Virus record (IMG/VR): IMGVR_UViG_3300024999_000153
Location: 1 to 48,923 of that record
Strand: one strand, 5' to 3'
Origin: a virus
DNA: 48,923 nucleotides
In this document: positions 14,002 through 22,300 of the stretch, in pieces
Position numbering within the stretch: the stretch's first letter is position 1
Layout of the letters: each line of letters begins with the position of its first letter
Translations under genes and position numbers: made by a program
Notes under the pieces: generated by a model
What the model was told of the DNA's origin: nothing
Databases searched by the model: none
What the model saw: only the letters and a program-made list of their open reading frames with translations

Positions 14002-16485
14002 ATGAGAGCCACTTATGTACCTTCGGCAGGTTCTAAAGATGCCCCCTATATAATTGTAGGCGAACAACCTGGCAGGACTGAAATTATTAGAGGTAGACCT
14101 TTCTGTGGTCCTGCAGGTATGGAATTGGAAGATAATCTTAGGATAGCAGGTATTAATAGAGCAGATTGTTTTCTAACCAACGTCATCAAGGACGCTGATA
14201 GACCCCTCGGCCACTACATTGAATTCAATCCTAGGAAAGGTACAGTAATCCATCCTCCTGGACAGGAGTATATCAATGAACTCGCCCAAGAACTTACATC
14301 ATGTTCAGGAAAGATTATTATCGCTCTTGGAAACACGGCTCTATTTGCACTGGCCGATAGAGTGGGTGTTACGAAGTGGCGAGGATCAGTACTCTCCCCG
14401 ACACTGGTTTCAGATAAGATACTTATCCCGTCGATCCATCCTTCAACGATCATCTTTCCTAAGAACCAGTATACTAATAAGAGACTCCTCATTTATGACC
14501 TCCTCAGGGCGAGACAAGTTAGGGAGGGTAAATGGAAGACTTTAGAACGACATATAGCCATTAGGCCTACCTTTTCTCAAGCCCTCAACTTCCTGAACGT
14601 CTGCTCTATGTGGGGTAAACTTGGAAACCCAGTTGCTTATGATATCGAAGTGGACGTCTTCAACGGGGAGATGACTTGTATCTCCTTTGCCTACACTCCT
14701 ACTGACGTTATGTCCATCCCCTTTACTTGTGAGAGGGGGGACTACTTCACTCTTCCACAGGAGGCGGAGATCCTCAAGGCTATCGCCAAGATTCTCGAGG
14801 ACCCCTCTATCCCCATCCTAGGACAGAACCTTGTCTTCGACTGTCACTACATGCTGAGGAAATATGGAATACATACATCAAACATCCACGACACGATGGT
14901 TGCGCAGAAGACTTTACTTCCTGACTATCCAGTGGGCCTTCACTTCATTTGCTCACAGTACACCGACATTCCTTACTATAAAGATGACGGAAAATACTGG
15001 CTTAAGGGTATCGGAAACTGGGAAAGTGGGTGGCGTTACAATGCACTTGACTCTGTAGTCTGTGCAGATGCATACCCTAAGCAAATGGACGCGCTCTTCA
15101 AACAACACAACTACTTTGCCTACGAAAGAAAGCGAAAGTCTATTCTCCCCTATGTCTTCATAATGGAGCATGGGATCAAGATAAACCTCGGCTCCATGCA
15201 ACAAGCCTATGATGATGCGGAGAGAGAAGAGCAAGATCTCCTTCGTCAACTCCATCATAAATGTGGCTTCGACCTTAACCCTAACTCTCCCAAGCAAGTA
15301 GCCACCTACTTCTACGTAACTAAGAAACTCCCAGCATATAAGAACAAAACTGGAGGCAACACTACTGATGAAAAAGCCCTTAAACGAATCGCCCGCAAGG
15401 GTTACCCTGAAGCATCAATCATCCTTAAAATTCGTGGACTTAACAAAGAACGGGCAACTTTTCTCGATACTGCTAAAGTTGACCCTGATGGAAGAATGCG
15501 ATGCTCTTACAACCCCGTTGGAACTAGATTCTCTAGGGCTTCGAGCTCTGAGAATATATTCGGGACAGGTAACAATCTTCAGAACCAACCCCATAGGGTT
15601 CTTACACACTTCCTTGCCGATCCCTATCATGTCTTCTATGGGATGGACCTAAGTCAGGCGGAGAATAGGATCGTAGCCTATGTGGGACGCATCAGTCAAA
15701 TGATCGAGGCATTTGAAAATAAGGAGGATATACATGGCCTTACCGCCAAAATCATGGCAAATATCTTCTTCGGAGCTGAGAAAGCTCGCGACATTAATGT
15801 TAAAACTGCCATCGCTCCCATTGGGGATGGAAAGAAGAGTTGGAGGGATTGGGGAAAACGGGCAAATCACGGATTAAATTATGATCTTGGGTACAAAACC
15901 TTCTCGCTTTATAATGAGATACCGGATAGAGACGGAAAACTCATTGTGGATATATACCACAGAGCTTATCCTGGTGTCAGAAACGGATTCCACTCCTATG
16001 TACAAAGTTGCATCAACCGCAATCGAACCTTAACCAACCTGATGGATCGCAAAACTGTCTTCACGGACAAAATTGACGACTCCCTCTACAAGGACGCATA
16101 TGCCTGCATACCTCAGGGAACTGTTGGAGATGTCATTGATGAACGAGGTCTTAACTTCGTCTACTACCACAGAGACCCCCTCTTCAGAAGCGTTAAACTT
16201 CTTATCCAAGTTCACGATCAAATTGGATTCCAAATCCCGACGCCTCTGCATCCAGACACTCCCGTGTCCTGGGAAGATCATTCCAAAATCCTAGGGATGA
16301 TCAAGGCCTCACTTGAAACTCCACTCTACACCCACTACGGATTGAAGTTCACTATACCAGCGGACACTACCATGGGAATCTCATTGAATAAAGAGTTGGG
16401 TCAGGACCTAGATTCATTCGACCCTGAGTATTTGGAAAAGACTTACTACAAGTGTACTGAACGATGGCTTCCATTAATTATATAA
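14002..16485 (+). CDS. dpoZ: family A DNA polymerase with N-terminal UDG-like and 3'-5' exonuclease domains, DpoZ candidate (827 aa)
   Basis: Residues ~1-185 resemble family-4 uracil-DNA glycosylase (VGEQPGRTEIIRGRPFCGPAG, ALGNTAL, SIHPST). Then a DEDDy exonuclease: Asp214/Glu216, LGQNLVFD near 273-281, and Tyr...Asp near 346-350. The polymerase has motif A DLSQAE (Asp549), motif B R615...K619...N622-H623-G624...Y627, and motif C VHDQ (Asp739). Compared with E. coli Pol I, the O-helix Phe762 position is His and the motif C Glu is Gln. PolA proteins of this layout accompany PurZ in 2-aminoadenine phages. Replicates the phage genome; specificity for Z over A is inferred from context. Confidence 0.85.
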   Translation: MRATYVPSAGSKDAPYIIVGEQPGRTEIIRGRPFCGPAGMELEDNLRIAGINRADCFLTNVIKDADRPLGHYIEFNPRKGTVIHPPGQEYINELAQELTSCSGKIIIALGNTALFALADRVGVTKWRGSVLSPTLVSDKILIPSIHPSTIIFPKNQYTNKRLLIYDLLRARQVREGKWKTLERHIAIRPTFSQALNFLNVCSMWGKLGNPVAYDIEVDVFNGEMTCISFAYTPTDVMSIPFTCERGDYFTLPQEAEILKAIAKILEDPSIPILGQNLVFDCHYMLRKYGIHTSNIHDTMVAQKTLLPDYPVGLHFICSQYTDIPYYKDDGKYWLKGIGNWESGWRYNALDSVVCADAYPKQMDALFKQHNYFAYERKRKSILPYVFIMEHGIKINLGSMQQAYDDAEREEQDLLRQLHHKCGFDLNPNSPKQVATYFYVTKKLPAYKNKTGGNTTDEKALKRIARKGYPEASIILKIRGLNKERATFLDTAKVDPDGRMRCSYNPVGTRFSRASSSENIFGTGNNLQNQPHRVLTHFLADPYHVFYGMDLSQAENRIVAYVGRISQMIEAFENKEDIHGLTAKIMANIFFGAEKARDINVKTAIAPIGDGKKSWRDWGKRANHGLNYDLGYKTFSLYNEIPDRDGKLIVDIYHRAYPGVRNGFHSYVQSCINRNRTLTNLMDRKTVFTDKIDDSLYKDAYACIPQGTVGDVIDERGLNFVYYHRDPLFRSVKLLIQVHDQIGFQIPTPLHPDTPVSWEDHSKILGMIKASLETPLYTHYGLKFTIPADTTMGISLNKELGQDLDSFDPEYLEKTYYKCTERWLPLII

Positions 16486-16495
16486 GGAGAATACT

Positions 16496-16669
16496 ATGGG
16501 AATGTTATTATCTACCCCCGAGATAAGTATTAAAGTTAAAGAAGTACTGGGAGTAAATCAAGTTATAGTTTTAGAGATTACCTATAGAGATACTGATGGA
16601 CCCTATTATATAGGAGAACCTAGAATTAAAGTATTTAATTTAGTTGTTGGAGAGTCAGTTGTAATATGA
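16496..16669 (+). CDS. small beta-rich hypothetical protein (57 aa)
   Basis: TAAGGAG seven bases before ATG 16496, 10 bases after the polymerase stop. Begins MGMLLSTPEISIKVKEVLG and consists of alternating hydrophobic strands, with no Cys and no membrane segment. AT-rich. A palindrome follows its stop by three bases. Unknown function. Confidence 0.65.
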   Translation: MGMLLSTPEISIKVKEVLGVNQVIVLEITYRDTDGPYYIGEPRIKVFNLVVGESVVI

Positions 16670-16672
16670 TTC

Positions 16673-16695
16673 CTACGTTCCAAATTGTAACATAG
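16673..16695. repeat. 23-bp palindrome copy 5
   Basis: CTACGTTCCAA, A, TTGTAACATAG. Followed by AAGGAG and the ATG of the small membrane protein at 16712. Confidence 0.95.
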
Positions 16696-16711
16696 AAGAT
16701 AAGGAGATCTT

Positions 16712-16861
16712 ATGAGATACGTAAGTTTGGCAATCTCTATGGTATGCCTAATTTCTGCACTAATAATGTTGTATAAAGGAAATATTAGTGCAATGTTGGG
16801 ATGGCTAAATGGATTTACAGGATGGGGACTTCTCTATTTAGAAGAATGTAGGGGTATTTGA
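16712..16861 (+). CDS. small membrane protein (49 aa)
   Basis: AAGGAG six bases before ATG 16712; ends one base before the next gene. Two hydrophobic stretches (about residues 4-21 and 26-43) separated by YKGN predict a helical hairpin membrane protein. Could be a holin-like or superinfection-exclusion peptide, but its place among replication genes argues for neither in particular. Confidence 0.65.
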   Translation: MRYVSLAISMVCLISALIMLYKGNISAMLGWLNGFTGWGLLYLEECRGI

Positions 16862-16862
16862 C

Positions 16863-18068
16863 ATGGGCAGAAAGTTAGCAGACTGGCTCGACTCTTACAT
16901 GATCTATACGAATAATTCGGAACCACCAAAGTTATATCATACTTGGACCGCAATCTCCACAGTGGCCGCAGCCCTCCAGCGAAAGTGCGTGATGAATTGG
17001 GGACCTATTCAATTCTACCCTAATATGTACGTCGTACTTTGTGGCCCCGCGGGGAGGGCACGTAAGGGGACTGCCATGTCCTATGGCAAGAACTTCCTCT
17101 CTCGCCTCGGTATTAAGATGGCCGCGGAGTCCATCACCCGGGAGGCATTGGTAAGGGAAATCATGAATGCCCAGACCACTGAGATTGATACCGAGACTGG
17201 GGAGATGACATTTCACTCTTCCCTGACAGTGTATGCCCCGGAACTAGTAGTCTTCCTAGGCTATAACCAACAACAACTAATGATGGATCTTACCGACTGG
17301 TTCGACTGTGGCTCTGGACCTGATGGCAAGTGGACTTATCGCACCAAGCATCAAGGTACTGATGAGATAGTAGGAATTTGGATAAATCTGATTGGCGCTA
17401 CTACCCCTGATCTCCTACGCTCATGCCTTAGCATGGATGCCATTGGCGGAGGACTTACCTCAAGGATTATCTTCGTCTATGAGCCTGACAAGTTCCAATC
17501 TTGCCCTGCCCCTTTCCTCTCTCAGGCTGAGAAGGATCTGAGTGAATCACTCTACTATGACCTAGAACAAATCCACATGATGAAAGGAGTCTTCAAACCC
17601 TCCAAGGACTTCATTGACTTGTGGGTCGATTGGTACATCAAGAGTGATCAACAACATCCCTTTGATGATCCACACCTGGCCCCTTACTGTGAACGTCGCC
17701 CAGTCCATGTGATGAAACTGGCCCTAATCCTCAGCGCATGTCATACTGACTCGATGATTGTCACGGCTGACGACCTTAGTCGTTCTATCAGGACCATAGA
17801 ACAGACTGAAAGGAATATGCCTAAGACCTTCTCAGGCATTGGAAAGTCTCCTCATGCTGAAGTCCTATCTAAGGTCATGAATGAGATAGGATTAGCAGGG
17901 GAAATCTCCATGCGTGAGTTGCAGCAGAAGTTCTACCATGATGCGGATGCCAGAGTCCTTGAGCTGATTGTTCAGACTCTCTCCGGGATGGGCTTCATCA
18001 CCCGAGTAGAGAGAGGGAATGATACCATACTTAGGTACCATAAGGTTAGGCCGGGAGGTGAAGTATGA
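16863..18068 (+). CDS. DUF3987-like replicative ATPase (401 aa)
   Basis: The N-terminal part (LADWLDSYMIYTNNSEPPKLYHTW...YPNMYVVLCGPAG) is typical of DUF3987-like phage proteins thought to be primase-helicase-type ATPases. The P-loop reads GPAGRARKG (residues 61-69), a variant Walker A. A strand ending LTVYAPEL is the Walker B region, and a winged-helix-like C-terminus follows (ISMRELQQKFYHDADARVLELIVQTL). Placed between polymerase and purZ and coupled to purZ by ATGA. No separate replicative helicase or primase was recognised, so it is the best candidate for that work. Confidence 0.75.
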   Translation: MGRKLADWLDSYMIYTNNSEPPKLYHTWTAISTVAAALQRKCVMNWGPIQFYPNMYVVLCGPAGRARKGTAMSYGKNFLSRLGIKMAAESITREALVREIMNAQTTEIDTETGEMTFHSSLTVYAPELVVFLGYNQQQLMMDLTDWFDCGSGPDGKWTYRTKHQGTDEIVGIWINLIGATTPDLLRSCLSMDAIGGGLTSRIIFVYEPDKFQSCPAPFLSQAEKDLSESLYYDLEQIHMMKGVFKPSKDFIDLWVDWYIKSDQQHPFDDPHLAPYCERRPVHVMKLALILSACHTDSMIVTADDLSRSIRTIEQTERNMPKTFSGIGKSPHAEVLSKVMNEIGLAGEISMRELQQKFYHDADARVLELIVQTLSGMGFITRVERGNDTILRYHKVRPGGEV

Positions 18069-18988
18069 TAGATGTAATTGTAGGAGGTCAATTCGGATCT
18101 GAAGGTAAGGGTAAGGTTACATATATTCTTGCAAATGAATCTATCCATAAATGTGTAGCAAGAATAGGGGGTCCTAATTCAGGACATACAGTTAAAGGAA
18201 AAGTATTAAGACAACTTCCAGTATCTGTATTAATAGACCGTGGAGTATCCATAATAGGAGCTGGAAGTTATATAGATGTAAATATACTTGAAGAAGAAAT
18301 CTCTATACATAAACCTAAAAATTTATATATAGATTCTAAAGCTGTAGTAATAAGAAGAGCAGAAAAATCATCTTTAAGAGATAATATAGGATCTACTTTA
18401 ACAGGTACTGGGGAGGGGGTATATGATAGAGTGTCTAGAAATGATACTATATTTATAAAATCTTATAAAAACTTTGCTAAATATATAGTAGATACAGAAG
18501 CTATACAAGATGTAATTTCGAAAGGTTGTATAGTAGAGGGTTCTCAGGGATTTGGATTATCTAATATTCATACTCCACACTATCCCTACTGTACTTCAAG
18601 GGATACTACTGCTGCAGGATTTATATCTGAATTAGGGGTAAGTCCTCTTGATGTAAGAAATATTTATTTAGTTATTAGAACTTATCCTATACGAGTTGCA
18701 GGAAATTCAGGGCCACTACCATTTGAAATTTCTTGGGAGCATATAGGAGTTGCAAAAGAGTATACATCTGTAACTAAGAAAGTCAGAAGGGTTGGAGAGT
18801 TTGATCCTGAAATAGTAAGAAAGGCTATAAGATATAATAAGCCTACACATATTATACTTAATCATCTTGACTATATTCATAGTAGTCTAAGAAAAGATTT
18901 TGTGGAAAGTATAGAAATATCTATAAAATCTAAAATAGATTATATTGGATTAGATTCTGAAGATTTGTGTGATAGGAGTATATTATGA
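18065..18988 (+). CDS. purZ: PurZ: N6-succino-2-amino-2'-deoxyadenylate synthase (PurA family, 307 aa)
   Basis: PurA-family GTP-binding loop VGGQFGSEGKGK at residues 6-17: the catalytic Asp of host PurA (WGDEGKGK) is Ser12 here, the hallmark of PurZ, which joins Asp to dGMP on the route to dZTP. Also visible are RIGGPNSGHT (~33-42), VEGSQGFGLS, the TSRDTTAAG loop, YPIRVAGNSGPLP and KKVRRVGEFDPE. Much shorter than PurA (~430 aa), as expected of phage PurZ. Visibly AT-rich codon use (ATA, AGA, TTA) unlike the gene before it. ATGA overlaps on both sides. Confidence 0.88.
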   Translation: MIDVIVGGQFGSEGKGKVTYILANESIHKCVARIGGPNSGHTVKGKVLRQLPVSVLIDRGVSIIGAGSYIDVNILEEEISIHKPKNLYIDSKAVVIRRAEKSSLRDNIGSTLTGTGEGVYDRVSRNDTIFIKSYKNFAKYIVDTEAIQDVISKGCIVEGSQGFGLSNIHTPHYPYCTSRDTTAAGFISELGVSPLDVRNIYLVIRTYPIRVAGNSGPLPFEISWEHIGVAKEYTSVTKKVRRVGEFDPEIVRKAIRYNKPTHIILNHLDYIHSSLRKDFVESIEISIKSKIDYIGLDSEDLCDRSIL

Positions 18989-19302
18989 AACAACTAATCG
19001 ACCTCCTCCATATCCTTCAATGTAGGAAGAATCACGAGAGTGACATGGCCCGAGCCTTCGAGCGCTTAGAGAATGTTTGCTATTACTATCTGGAGAATGA
19101 TATAGCAGATGGAGAGTCTATGGAAGATCATACCATCTGGACTCAAAACGTGGAGAAGTTCAAGATAGCTATGAACTTAGGTAGTGACCAACAGACTATG
19201 GACTTCATAAGAGATTGCATCAAGATCTCCCATCAAATCCATAGTCTTTCCACTGGGTCTAAGTACAGAGTGGACTTTATCAAATCTCTGCTAAACCTCT
19301 AA
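18985..19302 (+). CDS. hypothetical protein after purZ (105 aa)
   Basis: ATGA overlap with purZ, last gene of the rightward arm, ending eight bases from the convergent structural operon. All-helical, with a YYYLEND segment and no Cys cluster or HD motif, so it is not DatZ. Co-translation with purZ suggests a link to nucleotide metabolism; no direct evidence. Confidence 0.7.
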   Translation: MKQLIDLLHILQCRKNHESDMARAFERLENVCYYYLENDIADGESMEDHTIWTQNVEKFKIAMNLGSDQQTMDFIRDCIKISHQIHSLSTGSKYRVDFIKSLLNL

Positions 19303-19310
19303 TGACTGGA

Positions 19311-22300
19311 TTAAAAGGAGGAAGGTAATCCCTTCCTTCTCCCATTCCCTCTTGGTGCTTCCTTATAAACTCCCATAATTACCTCATAAGGATTCCCTCC
19401 ATTGTAAGCTGTATTGATAGACTTCATTATCTGATTAGTCATCGGCACACCATAACTGTACCCCATAGCCTTAGCTATGAGTTGGATATTCTTCCTCTTC
19501 TCCCTTGGAGTCAACTTATTCCAGTCAAGGGATTCTGAGAACTTCATTGCTGCCTCAGGCACCAGTGATGCCCACTCTCCCATGATCCCACCTAGTGAAG
19601 ATCCATACTTAGCACTTCCACCGATCATAGGCAACTTCTCCAGGAGTTCTCCGGCCGCGGATGCGATTGCGTGAACATCACTACCATCATCACCCTTAAC
19701 TTTAAGATACTCTCCCACTGGATCAGGAACTACATTCTCATAGCCCATCATCTTATACAACTGGCCCGCGAGGACAGTCGCCACTACATACTTCGTAGCT
19801 CGCATCAATGCCTGCTTGTTATTCACATCTGCATTCTTAATCCCTAACACGTCCCTAATAATGAAGTTGAAGTCAGCAATTCCGAATGTCTGGAGTAGGG
19901 TCAACCACTTAGTAACCTTCCCCGTCTGTATATCTGAAACTGCCCCCTTAATCCCCATGCCCTGAGTCTTCTCCACCACATCATCTGCGAAGTGAACCAA
20001 GTCTTCACCACTCAGCTTAAGAGTATTCTTCCCATAATGATAGCCAGCATTCCAACTAGCCTCCGCCACTACTCCATCCACCCACTTCATAGGGGCCATA
20101 CTCTTATTGCCGAGCCAGTCCTTTGTCCCCGTGGCCAAGCCACGCTGAACATAATCAGTCCATTCGGAGTATGCTAGGTCGAACTCTCTGATAGCCAACA
20201 CTGAGGATTTCTGTTTGGCTAAGGAGGCCTTCCTACTGAATGTCCTATCTGCTACCATCCTACTCAGGCCATAGAGAGTACTCTTGGTATCTAACAAGGT
20301 GGGTACGGCTATGATGTAAGAGGAAGGTTGTACGAATATAGTCCTCAGTGATCCACCTATAGTAGCCAGTACCAGATTCTTACTTAATGACTCCAAGCCC
20401 TTATGAATCAAGGGATTAGTATTAGCCATTGCAGTAGCAGTCGGATCCTTACCCACTATCGCATCACTCCACTTACTCAGCATTACACTTAGGGCAGGAT
20501 TCCACTCACGAAGGGTTACCTTCCCAGTTCCTGAGGGATGGGGTAACTTAACATAAGCTAACTCCTTCGCTAAGGCTGCCACTGGACTAATATGGATTTC
20601 ATCCAGGCCATAGCTTGAGTATTTCTCAATAGCTTTGAAGGGATCCAACTCAATCGGTATGTCTGAAACATTTCTCTTCTTAGCATGAGGATTAAACATC
20701 CCGTTAAATGTCTTACTCAGTTGTCCAAGTTTGGCACTCGTTGAGTTAATCATTCCCTCTCCAAGTCCCAACTCTCGGAGGACATTCAAGTCTCTGAAGA
20801 GTGGCAGATAATTCTCCCTCCCCTTCATGTCCAATAACTTAGGTATGGCCTTCTGCCCTGTGTGGGTCCTCACGTAATTGGATCTCTCACGAAACTTCCT
20901 AGTGTAGTCAAGGAGCTGTTCCTTAACAAGTTCCTCATGAGGTAGGAGGGAAGGAATGTCTGTAATCTCCATCTTCTCATAAGCCTCCTTAACACTCTTC
21001 ATATCTGCATAACATACAATGGCGAAGTCCTTCATTCTTTCAGGAGCAATCTTAGACTTAAGACCCTCCAGCCACACCTTAACCTCTGCCTTCTCCGCCT
21101 TAGACTCCGCAAGTGAATCTCTCCATGTTCTATAAAGATCCCTAATAGGCCCGCGAAAAGCATTGATCTTAGTCTCCGTAGCTGTCATGAACCTATCTAC
21201 TACGTTGGTAGTATGTTCTACTATGACCCTGCCAGTCTTAGGATCAGTCCTATCTATATCCCTACCGAAGTTACTCTTCCTATCCATCCCCACTACACCA
21301 TCTGCAAGATCTTTAGGCACAGCAGGTTTAGTCCACACTACCTTCCCATTCCTATCTTTCTTAATAGTCTGGTGAGCAATAGGTCCAGTGGGGTCCAAGA
21401 TTTTGGCTCCCAACTTATCCCCATCCCTAATCTCCTGCTTCATCTGGCCCACATTAGCCAAAGAGGCCTTGAACAAGTCTATGGAAGCTTGATCTACACC
21501 CATACTAGAAAGGTAATCATCTATAGACTTCCCAACTTTCTTAGCCATCTTCACTACATTCTCTATCTGATCTACAGCCACCCTTAGGCCAGTCACATCT
21601 ACTGACCCGCGTTCATTACCTAAGATACTTTTCTTAGGTTTCTCGAATACTAAGATATCTTCAGCCTCAACCTTCGGTCTACTAATCTTTCCATCTGCCA
21701 AGCCCGAAGTTTTAATTTCCTCTCTATACATCAACTTAAATCCTGCCTCTTCCATAGCCTTAATATGAAAGTCTGTAACTGGTACTACTTTTCCACCACT
21801 AATAAAATCCTTCATATTAATTACAGCAATACCACCATCCTTAACAACTCTAAAGAATTCCTTATATGACTCCTCATGTAATTTCTTATACTTAGGTCCA
21901 AAGGTCATTCTACCAGAATTACCAGTAGTCATTTCCCTACCAAGAGAATTAGCATAGGTTAAAGTATCTACTTTCCCTCCAAGTCTAGGATAAGCTAGAG
22001 CATTTCCATAAGTGGGAGAGGTAACTATAGCATCAACACTTCCCCCCTTAACACCCTCCATATTCCTAGCATCACCAGTAATACTTACATCAACTTTATT
22101 CCCCTTATGAAGAGATGACCATTCAGCCTCCAATTCATTAGCAATAACTTTACCCTTAAATCCATGATCTTTAATCTTCCCTATATTTCCCACTCCTCCA
22201 AAGGGATCAAGTACAATCTTAGCACCTACCTTATTAACTATATCTGCAAATATGGGAAGAAATCTTTCTGAATAAGTAGCAGGATGTGTTATAACCTTAT

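Noticed and set aside
18065-18988. ordinary host-type PurA
   Set aside because: Catalytic Asp is replaced by Ser and the protein is over 100 residues shorter than PurA.
19318-19337. AGGAAGG/CCTTCCT hairpin as bidirectional terminator between the convergent arms
   Set aside because: A 7-bp stem without T-runs on either side and partly in the last codons of the giant protein; too weak to call.
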